Made by a program: the position numbers and the translations under genes
Assembly (NCBI RefSeq): GCF_000524195.1
Contig: NW_020170392.1
Coordinates: forward strand, 559,341-623,340
Direction of reading: 5' to 3'
Origin: Echinococcus granulosus
Taxonomy: Eukaryota > Platyhelminthes > Cestoda > Cyclophyllidea > Taeniidae
Length of the DNA: 64,000 bases
Notes under the pieces: model-generated
What the model was told of the DNA's origin: nothing
Database searches by the model: none
The model's input: only the letters and a program-made list of their open reading frames with translations
In this document: one piece after another, positions 36,301 through 46,905 of the stretch
How the letters are laid out: every line of letters starts with the position of its first letter
Position numbering within the stretch: the stretch's first letter is position 1

Positions 36301-39300
36301 TGGCTTTGAAAAGTGTGAATTAAATCCCATCATACCAATTAAAACGAAGTGGTATGCGTCTCAGCAATGTATTTGGACTTCTTTTCTGCTTTTGCATCGA
36401 CATACAGCACGGTGCTGCCCGATTTCCTCCCCTCTTAGCTGAGTGAAAACCCAATTTACTCGTTCCTTTTCCCTCAAATGCAATCCTTCATACTATTCCA
36501 TTACCGCGTCTTTTAAGTTGGTTTTCTTGAAAGGCCGTGATTCTTCGGAAATTGATTTGTTATAGGAAGCGGGAAATGTCGCAGACTGTTGTATTAGGAC
36601 CGTGTGATCCGTATTGCAAAATGTCCCCAGAAGTTCGTTGAGAACACCACCTCGGTCTGATCTATACTTCCCAGTTCAATGCGCGCATGCGTGTGTGAAA
36701 CCGAATACGATGAATCAGTTCACTAAGTAACAGTAGCAGGACCCTTTCGTTCAAGCCAATGTCATGTGGCATAAATTGTACTTTTCAGTGCCTAATGATT
36801 CGTGTATCGAAGGTAATTACGCTGTATGGTAATTTTTGTGGGAGATTTTCAAAGATCGTCATTTTATATACGCAACTTTTCTACCTGATAAAGAATCAGT
36901 CGTGGTTTTTGGAGCCAACTGTGAATTGTTAAATGACCTTCTTTGAAGAGAATATTTGAATTTGGTGGCAATTAGCTTAAAAGTAACCTTGCTTTCATTC
37001 ATTTCTAATCATACTAGCGTATCACTTTTGAGGAGGGTAATTTTCATTATTCATCCTCTTAAATGGCCAAATGGCATTAGCGTGCCGTTTTTTACGGAGG
37101 GCAAACAAGAAAATTCACAAATGCCTGTTTAATCATCATTCTTTAACCTTCCTTAAACTAATGCCTATTTAGTCGCATTCACTCCGAGGACCGTCCCTTC
37201 CGCTTTTCGCTTCGCGACAGCACGGCGAGTGGTTCAGCGAATTCGCGACGCCATCGGAGACAGGCGAATCACACGACTGATCCCATTACTCCTGCCACCG
37301 CTGATGCTACTGCGACCCTCTCCCAGGGAACTCGAGTCAAGCATCTTAGTAATCCCACTGCCACTGAAGCATCACCAACAGGTGGCCAGAGGAAAGTTCT
37401 TGCTGTGGATGCAGGAGGAAGCGTTGGAACCGAGGAGAGTAGCGGTGTTTGCTCTGGCGAATCAGCCCTCCATCCTGAATGTAAGTCCGTTTCAGGGCTT
37501 TCTCATCACTTTTCTGTTGTCCTCATTACTTCGCAGAAAAGGAATTCACTCTCTTGTTTTGTTTTGAATGTAAGTCTCAGGGATGAAAGCAGATTGTTTC
37601 CTTTCCCTACTCGGTACCTAGTCACCACCCTTCTGTTTCTTCTAGAACTTTTTTTGCACTAGCCTTAATTATAGTTCGCATAGTTGTACCGTCGTATTTT
37701 CCTTCTGATGCGCAATTTTAGATGTTCCAATTATTTCTCTATTTCAAGTGGTTTTTCTCACAGTTAGTAACTATCCTAATTTTTCTCCCCATTACGCTTT
37801 TTTTCATAAACCTTGGTGCTAATTCCTAATCGTCCTAGTTTCTCAACCTATAAACGTGGAACCAATTATCGAGATGCCTATTTGTCTTGCAAAAATTTTC
37901 ACAAATTTGAAAAGAATGAATGATGATTTGTTGACCTGTCGGTCAACGCTACATTGGCATTGGAGTTGAAACTGAAAACGTGAGGCTGGAACCGTGCAAT
38001 AGGCCTCATCGGAGCACGTGGGCGCACTGCTCTAATCCATTTTGTCTACTTTAGCAAGCGAGTCTCTCCTCTCTCAAGACGGTGAACTTCAGGCATCGAC
38101 GAGCTCATCAGTGGAGACGTCCCGCGATGCTGGGGGAGGGGAGGGGGTAGGCCTAACGAGTTCAACACCCCTTTCAACGTCTGGTGTCGCTGTAGCATCG
38201 CCGGGCAGCACGGAGGCCACCAGGGCCACTGCCACTTCAAATCCTGCTGTTGCTTCAGCTGCTGCAGGTCTCACCGTCTCCGAAGACTTTTGTTCTCAAC
38301 CCCCGCCATCCATTTTTGATGCGAATGGAACCATCTATATCAGTACGGTAGGCAACTTTTTTGGCAAATTCCCATGCACGAGAACCTGTACAAGTAGTTG
38401 TATCCATCGTTAATCTTATAGCTGTTGTAATGTTTGGTAAGTTTGTATTTTATGGAAACAATGACAGGTTAATCTCAAGCTCTTATTTCTCCTACTAGAT
38501 TGCATTAAGAGACCGCCAACTAATCATTTGTTAGCTTCCTGTCTGCCCTAACAACATCACGGAATCACTTAGTGTACAAATCACCATAATGGGAACTTTT
38601 GATTCTAGATAAGGTCTGCCTTAACACTCCCTCATAAATTGCGATTATTTTATTATGGTGCCAAAATTTTACACTGTCACTTTTTCTTTGTTGTCACTTT
38701 TTTTCATTTTATCAATCAGGTGGATGTATTATTGTAGGTCGATGTTTTGACCTCTATAAAAATTGGGCATAACTTTGAAAATGCTGTTTAATTAATTTTG
38801 GTGAATCTCCGGGTTTAAAAAACTAAAGAGTAACGGTGGAGGTAATCTGTGAATGTGATCACTTTAGGTGGACGGGACCGCAGCGATTTCCGGCGGCGTG
38901 ACTACAGCCCTTGTGCCAGCAACTACAACAATCACCTCCACTCTACCGCAAATCCAGATCCATCCACAGCCACAGCCGGCAGCGGCAGCCTTTGCTACCA
39001 CGGCTGCTGCCTTTTCTGGCGATCCCCACCACTTGCAGCCTCAAGGTCCCATCCAGATCTGCTACTCCACCTCCCCCGCTGCTACCGCCAGTCCCAGCAC
39101 CACCGACCCCACGACAATCATTCTGCCCTCCTCCTCCGAGTCCCAGTTGTTCGGTCCGATGCTGGTGCCCATCGGCACTGCGTCGACTCCCACACCTCTC
39201 TCCCCTCCGCAATCACTCACTCCCGCCTTCCCCTACGCCACCACTGCCACCGCTGCCGCTGTCAACCCCCCCGCCGCATTCCAGACGACACATACACTGC

Positions 39301-39386
39301 CCTCACAGGCAGTGGTAACCAAGTCTGAGGCCGTGACCTCTTCAAATGCTTCGATGGAGGCCTCCTCCATTGCTGCTGATGTGTAG
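30315..39386 (+). CDS. C2H2 zinc-finger transcription factor, five fingers
   Basis: Nine exons fit in one frame: 30315-30394, 30432-30570, 30732-30801, 33062-33369, 33437-33998, 35335-35572, 37173-37480, 38055-38347 and 38868-39386 (838 residues, TAG). Fingers 1-2 lie at the end of exon 5 (YQCMHCGKEF..H..H, YQCCFCGRLF..H..H), fingers 3-5 in exon 6 (YRCSVCTKTF, YVCTVCSKGF, YRCHVCDRRF), and finger 5 is completed by exon 7 (HIRIHSEDRPF). All five have intact C2-H2 spacing and TGEKP/TGERP-type linkers, as in sequence-specific DNA-binding proteins of the nucleus. The flanks are low complexity: Thr/Ala/Pro/Ser-rich before the fingers, and Ala/Pro/Thr/Ser/Gln-rich after, likely activation or interaction regions. 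After finger 5 a would-be sixth finger lacks cysteines. Exons 1-3 are joined to the rest only by phase and may be another gene; a GC-rich open stretch at 32716-33061 offers an alternative start. No named orthologue is claimed. Confidence 0.8.
32640..33061 (+). promoter_or_regulatory. CpG- and GC-rich block, possible internal promoter or alternative first exon of the zinc-finger gene
   Basis: This block is unusually rich in CG, with runs such as GCGTGCGTGCGTACGC. An ATG at 32716 is in frame with the exon at 33062-33369 and stays open through it, so a transcript starting here could use that ATG. The acceptor at 33060-33061 (CCGTTCAG) fits equally well with splicing from 30801. The sequence alone cannot decide. 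Confidence 0.35.
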
Positions 39387-39613
39387 CTTTTGCCGGCGGT
39401 CGTGTCGCATTGTGTGTATATAGATGCATGCTCCATCACACCCTTTCCTCTCGCTCGATCAGCCGATTACTACATCCCATCTTTTTATGCTTCTCTCCGC
39501 GTGTTCGTGTGTTGTGTGCACTTCGTTGGCGATTTGTACTGAACGCGTTTACTGAGTGTGGAGTGAGCATGAGTTCGGATAGCGCATACTCTGTTAGATA
39601 AAACATTTTGGCG

Positions 39614-39619
39614 AATAAA
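39614..39619 (+). promoter_or_regulatory. polyadenylation signal of the zinc-finger gene
   Basis: AATAAA lies about 230 bases after the stop at 39386 and is the first canonical signal downstream. Confidence 0.5.
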
Positions 39620-39885
39620 AGCGCTATTGTGCGGTTTTCAGTCGATTCGATGTGCACTTTGCGGCGTTTTTTTCCATCAGGTTCAATTGTTATGCTTGCT
39701 CGGGTGTGTGGTGGACTTATGTACGGTCATACTGAGGTTAATTCACCGCCCATTTGCCGTGTTTTACTGTTAGACGGCTACAAGTCGTGAGTGGGATGGG
39801 TGGTTCTGGATGGACATTGTTAGTCGGTTGTAGAACGGCTCTCATAGGTCTGCGATTGGTGCCATTGGGGCGATTCATCCCTTTG

Positions 39886-39898
39886 GGGGGGGGGGGGG
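39886..39898. repeat. poly-G tract
   Basis: A run of about 13 G in the spacer between the zinc-finger gene and RPS18. Such runs are prone to sequencing and replication slippage, so the exact length is uncertain. Confidence 0.8.
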
Positions 39899-39960
39899 AC
39901 TCCTGCTGTCGGTTGGATGGGGAAGGTATGACGACGAACAGTTGGCGTGTGTGCAAACAA

Positions 39961-39995
39961 TGCTTGTGGGGAAGTTCTGAGGCGCTACATAATTA
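39961..39995 (+). repeat. dispersed repeat family A, 3' end fragment
   Basis: Only the end signature survives: GGGGAAGTTCTGAGGCGCTACAT followed by a T/A-rich stretch, as at the 3' ends of the longer copies. Confidence 0.45.
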
Positions 39996-40145
39996 GCTTG
40001 ATAAAGCTTACAGCATTGTTCAATGAGTTGCAGTCATGGATGCGACTGTATTGGTTTGACAACTCAACTCTGTTATTGACAACAGGGGAACTCTACTTCG
40101 GTCTTCACGAGTTGTAATTCCGCTCCACCGTGTTAACTTTGCATC

Positions 40146-41127
40146 ATGTCAGTAGCATCTCAGTCCATTCGAATGCCGGCAATATGTGTACGGACTAGCT
40201 ACGTTGCCAATTTTAGTCAGCAAGAGGTGACAACCTCTCAATGTGAGTCAAATTAATCAAATTTTAAAATATGATTATCGAAAGTTAAAACGGGAGTAAA
40301 TGATGCTTTTGAGTGAGATCGATGTCAAAAAATAAAACTTAAGCGCAAAACGCCTTAAAAAGACCAAAAATGAGGATTGAAAATCATATTAGACAGCTGG
40401 GTTGCCAAAGAAACCGTGTTTAAATTTGCAATATGGAATCGCCAGGTTCGTTTGTTTGAATCAATAGCTTCGGCCGCGAACCACTCTCGAGAGGAATCAC
40501 GATTAACGATGGTTTGCTCGAATTCGATCTTCTAGTTTGGTTTCTTTTTAAGGCTTTAATGCTTCCCGAGAAGTTCCAGCACATTCTCCGTGTAATGAAC
40601 ACCAACATTGATGGCCAAAGAAAAATCGCCTACGCTCTTACCGCGATTAAGGGTGTCGGTCGTCGTTATGCCACAGTTGTATGCAAAAAGGCCGACGTCG
40701 ATGTCCGCAAGCGAGCTGGTGAACTGACCGAGGATGAAATTGAAAAGATCGTAACTGTGATGGCCAATCCTCGCCAGTATAAGATTCCTGATTGGTTCCT
40801 CAACAGGCAAAAGGATATCGAGGATGGCAAGCACACACAGCTCCTCGCTCAGGGTTTGGACAGTAAGCTTCGTGAGGATTTGGAGCGCTTAAAGAAGATC
40901 CGTGCTCATCGCGGTTTGCGACACTACTGGGGGTACGTTTAGCCTGTACTTGACTTAAATGGCAAGACGAGGTCCTAGCTATCTATTTCGCCGTGCGTTT
41001 GGTCTCGAGTCAAATCAACTTCTAAGAACCTTTTTCGCATTTTTGTTACAGTCTCCGTGTGCGTGGTCAGCACACCAAGACTACCGGTCGTCGCGGTCGC
41101 ACCGTCGGTGTATCTAAGAAGAAATAA
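40146..41127 (+). CDS. RPS18: 40S ribosomal protein S18 (uS13 family)
   Basis: Two main coding exons (40553-40932 and 41052-41127) encode the whole conserved protein from [11 protein letters not shown] through [55 protein letters not shown] to [14 protein letters not shown] and a KKK end. Their junction is in phase. The start needs an upstream exon. The proposal is ATGTCA at 40146-40151 followed by a GTAGCA donor, giving [10 protein letters not shown] and a total of 153 residues, against 152 in human. Some animal RPS18 genes begin similarly with Met-Ser, but the donor is weak, so the first two codons are tentative. The protein sits at the head of the small subunit and contacts tRNA and the large subunit. 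The gene converges on the aldolase gene, whose stop lies about 500 bases away. Confidence 0.95.
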
Positions 41128-41135
41128 TTTTCTGT

Positions 41136-41141
41136 AATAAA
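41136..41141 (+). promoter_or_regulatory. polyadenylation signal of RPS18
   Basis: AATAAA starts nine bases after the RPS18 stop codon (41125-41127), giving a very short 3' UTR, as is usual for ribosomal protein genes. Confidence 0.8.
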
Positions 41142-41565
41142 GTGCCATTTTGGACCTATTTACTTGTTACCGCGTGGCTGAAATTGGTGATTTCATCCAG
41201 TCATTCAGTGAGGTTCTTGCAGGTACTCGCTGGAGTTATCTTTAGGTTCATTGCTTTGATAATGTGATTTTAAATGGCTTCTCCAATGTGGGATATTCAA
41301 CCATGGTCAAGAAAAGACCAAAGAGTTGTTTATTTTGCCTTTTGGGTCTCAGTACCCTAGAAATGATTAGCCCCGTTCTTGTGAAATGGTTTTGGGTTTT
41401 CCTAGTAAGCGCACCGCGCGATTTTTTCGGAGAATTTTTCTGGTTCGGCTCGCCTCGGGACTTTGTAGAACCCCATTGAAGCTTGGCTGTTTTGCTGAAA
41501 TGAAAAATTTTTACTTTTACCTCGCCCATCAAATGGTCACATCTGATGAGTTGTGTTTGACGGAG

Positions 41566-41571
41566 TTTATT
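41566..41571 (-). promoter_or_regulatory. candidate polyadenylation signal of the aldolase gene
   Basis: TTTATT on the plus strand is AATAAA on the minus strand, about 63 bases beyond the aldolase stop codon. A second one lies at 41329-41334. Confidence 0.45.
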
Positions 41572-41633
41572 CGTTGGAACTTATGGCGGGTGGATTGTCT
41601 TGGCTGTTTAAATTTATGGTGAGCGTAAATGAG

Positions 41634-44374
41634 TTAATAGGCGTAGTTGGCAACGTAAAATGATCTGTCTCCGGTGGGGAATTTCTTCATGCCCCGGTAG
41701 CGACCCATGGATGCTTCAGAGTTATGCTAAAAGTGGAAAATTGTTCTGCGTTTAGCCTGTCGTAAGTTTCTCATTTGGGGTCTTCCTACGGACACTTCTC
41801 AATACTTGGGTCTGTACTTTGGCGGTCTTAGGTTATGTCCATATTCTGATGGGATTGTGGTTTCGTCGTCACCTTTGCACATGGTTACTTATTGCAAGTT
41901 AAGAGCTTAATTTGTGATCCTTACCCTCGCCAGCCGCATGAGGACGCACTGAGCGTTGGGGATGTTGTCGTCCACGCCCTTCCAAGCAGTGAGAACTGCG
42001 TTGTGCATGGCCCTTCCAAAGCTAAACGTCAGAGCCCATGGTCTCTTGCTCTCTATCGTGTTAATTGCGTTCAGGTTTAGCGTCGCGTCATTCTCAGAGA
42101 GACCGCCTGATAGGAATAGGATACCTGAAGGAAAGATAGTTTTGATGAATGGGCTAGAAAGCGGCACAAGACCTGTCCGTAGTTCAAATGTGCGTGGTGG
42201 GTGCACTAACCAGGGACCGCTGGCGGCACTGTGCGTTGAAGGACCTCGAGGGTAGTTTTTGCATTGTCCTCGACGCTAGACTGGCAGCAGCTGGTATGTC
42301 CGGCGCGAACAAAGTTTGTCTCTATGAGAAGGCCCTCCAGGAAAATATGGTGGTCCTGAAGAGCTTTGAATACGTAGGAGAGAACCTCTTGGTATGCCCT
42401 TTGTGCAGTTTTTATGTTGTGGTTGCCCTCGGTAACCACCTCTGGCTCAATCAACGGTACCAAGCCGGCCTGTGAGAGAAGTGCGGTTTTAGAAGAGTAC
42501 AAATTTGCCAAACTTACTCCACTGTTTAAACGATATTTTGCGGGATGTTCAGACCGTCACCGAGGTGTCGTAGTTCTTTTTAAAGTTTAAGTTTCGAGAT
42601 TTGACTCAAGACTTGCCTAATCAGAACTCCCAAGACCATTTGCTTAAGTTGTTTTGAAGGGTAGCGTTACAGACTTATACGTGCTTTTACGATGTATTAA
42701 CGGAGACTGAGATCTTTGACTGACTTTCAGCATACATTAAGGTTTAACTGTAAGCACATCAACCGACTGACCACTTGGCTGATCGCGGCGTAGCGGGCGA
42801 GCACATTGGCGATTTCAATGAGAGCGAGGTGGGAGGGTGTGGGTGCGGAGATCTTGAAGACACAGCGCCATTTAGCAAACCGACAGCCTCGCCGACGGTA
42901 CTCCTCACAGCGCCGAGCTAGCTCGTCTAGGCCCTCCGTGGTACACTCATCAAAAGTGCCCGGGAGCACGACAAACTCCCTGTTCACCTTGATGCCCGGA
43001 ATGATATGCCGATTCTGTGAACGACACAAAAATGAAAATAGGTTGCTACTTAATTGTAGATGAGTAGGACCTCTATAGACGAAATTCGGCAAAGGGATGA
43101 ATCTACGGCCTGTGCATTTTGCATTAAATAATTTTCATCTGCTAGTGGAAGTCAGAAGTATGAGGCAATGGAATAAAACTGAGTTTAATTACATTGTACA
43201 GCATGTTGATTTGACAGGGAGGTGTAACTCATGCAGTCATCTTATGTGAGAAGTGCTGGTAGCACGCAAGATGTTCTTCGTTCAAATCGAAGCACTCATC
43301 GGTTTGGTGAGATTGGCCTCTGCGAGGTCGTCGGTCATCATATGGCTGTAATCGGCTATATTAGCCTTGGGACCCACTACATATAGCCTAAACCTTTATC
43401 ATAACGATTTGCGATCAGTGGGTAATAATTTATCCCTTCATAGTCAACATGGACTTTAGACAACATCATAAAATGGACGAGACTGGAGGGCTTCAGGATT
43501 CTCAGACCTCGTATTCGTGCAGATGAAGCTACCAATAATGGTGTGGGATTGTAATTCACTATTCGCATCCCATTGTGATCCTTACCAGTAAAACTATTTT
43601 ATTCGCAAATGTCAAGCAGCATTTTGAGATGTCAAAATTGGTTCATTCTAATTGCAACTTAGACCACTATTTCCTTGAAATTAAACGCTTTTATTCTTTT
43701 TACCAACATAAAGCTATTAACAAACCTTGTCTGGTGAATCAGTAGCAGGCTAATCTCTACCCTTGATAATTTGAGAACGTAAAGAGAGTAGAATTTATTT
43801 TCGTTAAAACGTATAAGAGCTTGGTCATTTGGATCATTTGATTTCAAACCAGTCCTAGTCTTTTTCTAGAGTAAACTGCTGTGTAGCATAAAATTGAGGT
43901 ATTTAAGTCGCCAACCTACCTCCTATTCTTATTCACTAAATCTATGACACGATAAAAGTGCCAAAGAGCAGTGTCTGAATTTAGTCATCTTCCTAAGGGA
44001 CGAACTTAACATCAGAGAATAATTTTAGCTACTTCAGTTTAGCTTACGGTAATCAACTCAATCATGGGTTTTCCATCAGAGGCCTGTTCATTCAGAGACT
44101 CAGGATGCATAATGATGCCAGAGATGTACTTCTTAATGGAGCAGTCGGTGGCATAGAGTAGTTCTCTATACCTTCGGCGGTTCTCAGGGGTGTTCTCAAG
44201 GTTGATGGAAGAGAAGCGGACGCCCAAAGTGGCCGGCGTCTCGTCAGTGGCCAAAATGCCCTTGCCGCAGATAATTAGTGCATTCGCTGTCGCCTCCAAC
44301 TCCTCCAACTTGTTCTGCGGCAGGTAGATAGGGAACTTTGGGCCTTTCACTTGGCTTGCATCGCACAGCACCAT
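41634..44374 (-). CDS. class I fructose-bisphosphate aldolase-like protein lacking the Schiff-base lysine
   Basis: Five minus-strand exons join in phase: 44374-44048, 43014-42772, 42469-42211, 42124-41925 and 41726-41634, about 373 residues to a TAA (vertebrate aldolases have 364). Motifs in family order: GKGILATDET (active-site Asp33/Glu34), ENTPENRRRY, GIKVN (Lys107), FAKWRCVFKI (Lys146 and Arg148), IEPEV (Glu187 and Glu189), HHIFLEGLLIETNFV, FLSGGLSE (Ser271), NLNAIN, WALTFSFGRA (Arg303) and the terminal NYAY (Tyr363). In active enzymes the fourth motif reads LEGTLLKPNMV, and its lysine (229) forms the imine with substrate. Here the position is Glu (codon GAG). Asp109 also reads Asn. No stop or frameshift disrupts the frame, so this looks like a maintained, catalytically dead or re-purposed paralogue. 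The N-terminus is about 13 residues longer than usual. Introns are 1033, 302, 86 and 198 nt. Confidence 0.92.
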
Positions 44375-44639
44375 CCTTCCAGTTAGCCCCCTCTGACCTT
44401 AACCGCACAAACCGCTGGAGGTCACGTGTATCGATTAGTGCCTCTAGACATGCTGGGGAGCTTTATCGGAGTCCATCTTAGTTGCCAATGCATCTAACTT
44501 GTTATTAGGAGGAATTAATTTTATTTACGAAAAAGTAGTTTTCAATGCTGTCTTATTCATATCTAGCCTTTAAAAATTCATCGCCTTTGCGAAGCCGCAT
44601 TTGTGAGCCTTAAAAATAGTGGCGGTGTAGTACTTGCTT

Positions 44640-44800
44640 AGATGACCACAAGGCCTCCTTGAGTCCTCATGGCTCCAACCCCATGGTAGCGTGCTTGTCA
44701 TCTGTGCTATTTGTCTCCCTGTATTTATGCACAACGGTAGTAAAGCTGTTCCCTCATTTCTTTGTCCTATCTTGATGGAAAGCTCGGGCGCTACAATGGT
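44640..44800 (+). repeat. dispersed repeat family A, degraded copy
   Basis: It keeps scattered family words (GGCTCCAACCCCATGGTAGC, ATTTGTCTCCCTG) and the end GATGGAAAGCTCGGGCGCTACAATGG. It is more diverged than the copies at 28.1 and 45.6 kb. Confidence 0.45.
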
Positions 44801-45219
44801 GGCAGTCGTAAATGAATCCATTGAGAAGAAATAAAAAGGTTTTGCTTTCGTCGACTGGACAGCATAATTAAAGGTTACGGAAAGAATGCATCTACTGTGG
44901 GTGGCTGAAATTCGAAGGCATAATGAAAGTGCTAGTTTGAGAATGTTAATTTTCAGCAACTGCACTAATTTTTGAGTTCTAAATAGTGATAAACGCTGAG
45001 CTTGAACAGAACGGGAACGGGTTTTCTATTAGGTTGCGGTAACTCCTGTAAAATTGGATGAATTTTTCATTTGGACTGGAATAAAAAGAAGGTAGAATTA
45101 AAAATCGAGGGGCTACTTTTGGACGAATTTTTCTACGAAAAGCTACTAATATGCCAAGGTCAAAAAGTCATTCATTCTACTTTAATTAACTTCTCTTCCA
45201 GATCCCTTCATCAATAGCG

Positions 45220-45752
45220 ACACTGTTAATGTGCCTCCTCTAATCCGTTCACCGAGGAAGAGCAGGCGAACAGAGACCAGTTAGATATGTAGCTGGGGAG
45301 CGCTGAATTGGGAACAAATTGGGAGGTAGGAATGGCAGCAAAACCTTGTACTGACGAAACTATCATAGTGTAGGAATTCCAGAGCGGGTAGAATTGCAAT
45401 GGAACTCGGTGACGCTGCGGTCAGACATCGTCTGAGCGATACGCAAATTCGGTGACTGGTACAATTGGTTCGTGGGTGTTTTTGTTTTGAAAGAACCGAT
45501 CACGTTGAGATGGTCGATGAGATTGGTCGCCGCTCCAAGGCGGAGGGTGACTATGTAATGGTTTAATTGTTTGTTTAACTTTTAGTTCTGGTAACAGTCC
45601 ACTTTAAACTCCGCCACTGTACCTCGACCCGGTGGCCTGGCCTCCGGGCCGCGCCAGTAGCTGCCGAGCCCTTCTGGACGTTGGCAATACATATTCTGCC
45701 AGAGGATTATGTCTCCTTTCGCCTTCAGGAAGACCTTGTAGCGATGCACCTA
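45220..45752 (+). repeat. dispersed repeat family A, long copy
   Basis: It aligns over its whole length with 27.70-28.25 kb: GGGAGCGCTGAATTGGGAAC, then TTGGTTCGTGGGTGTTTTTG with ACCGATCACGTTG, then TCTGGTAACAGTCCACTTTAA, TGTACCTCGACCCGGTGGCC, GGCCTCCGGGCCGCGCCAGTAGC and CTTCAGGAAGACCTTGTAGC. Confidence 0.6.
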
Positions 45753-46639
45753 TCCTTAGAAAAAGTAACTATTTCGTGCCAGGTTAACTTTAACAGTATG
45801 TTCCCACCTCATGCGATGACCAAGATGTGTAAGAGGATCATCAGAAAATCCCCGCCTATGTTTACTAGTTGCATCACATGATTTGAAGTATGTGATTCCG
45901 TGTTTTGACATTATAGAAGTCTTGTTTCTTGTTTCTGGCATCGCTTTTTCCTTTTCCCCCCAGTCACTACCGCTTAATCTCATTCGCCATTACTTTCTCC
46001 AAAATACTACAAACATTAAACGTACCGTCCTTAACTGTGTGCATTTATCACATACTGCTTTCCTCGTATACTTGTGTTGCAGTACTTTTGCGAATGAGGC
46101 TTTTTGGATGTCAGTTGAGTGTTATATCTCCCCTTGTGTGTGTAATCCATCGCGCTGTTTATGCTTCCAATTTGTTGAATCTCTTCCATCCTTCAGCGCT
46201 GTGCTATTCATTGCGACATCGCATCCATTTTGTCCTCCTAAATAATGAATTATTCAATGCGGGACTTACATTAACTTTTGCCCACTTGTTTTGTGACACC
46301 ACTGTTGTAAGTTGGGGCGTGAACTACTTTCAATATTTATTCCATCAACAATGATTTAGTAATTTGGAGGAGGGACTGCAAGGGAACTTACATTTGCTAG
46401 GCCCTTATCTTTGCCACCATCACCTTAACAACGAATATGTCATTGCGACGGTACCGTAAACCAGTGTGGCATTTAACTTTCCCCTATAAGGTGGCTAATA
46501 TTTAGTACTTGATAGGGACTTTTAAGAATGATTTAAAACAGTTACGATTTCTTAATCCTGTCGACTTGAAAGTAACCACCTTTCGTCTATTATGAGATTA
46601 CGATGTCGTACTTGTCTAATTACAATGCTCTACTGTTAC

Positions 46640-46905
46640 CTCCGAGACCTCCGTTGAGACGACCTGGAGGCCGTGCCACGCAGCGAAAGCAAAAAGGAGG
46701 AGCATTAATGCCCCTTACCAAAACGGAGTGTTAAACAAATGGTCAAAGCATTGTATAGCTCTCCCCCCCCCACATCCCCTTTTGAGCTTCGTCTCCGGCG
46801 CTCCCCTTGGTCAACCTTCCACGTCGGTCATCACAATGCAGTTGGTGCTGTAAGGAGCCACTACACGAACCAACCACACCGTCATCGAATTTCCATGCAA
46901 CTGAG
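46640..46905 (-). repeat. dispersed repeat family A, inverted copy
   Basis: On the minus strand this contains the block seen at 27.95-28.06 and 45.44-45.53 kb (here in plus orientation as CAGTTGGTGCTGTAAGGAGCC and CGAACCAACCACACCGTCA). A palindromic GACCTGGAGGCCGTGCCA lies nearby, matching the family core. Borders are uncertain. Confidence 0.5.

Noticed and set aside
38849..39328. Long alternative-frame ORFs over the last zinc-finger exon
   Set aside because: They are shadows of the GC-rich, Ala/Pro/Thr-coding exon 38868-39386, which continues in phase from the previous exons and ends in a proper stop.
45883..46354. ORFs of 120 and 141 codons in two frames
   Set aside because: Cys/Phe/Leu-rich chance translations of T-rich DNA; two frames open together and no recognisable motif.
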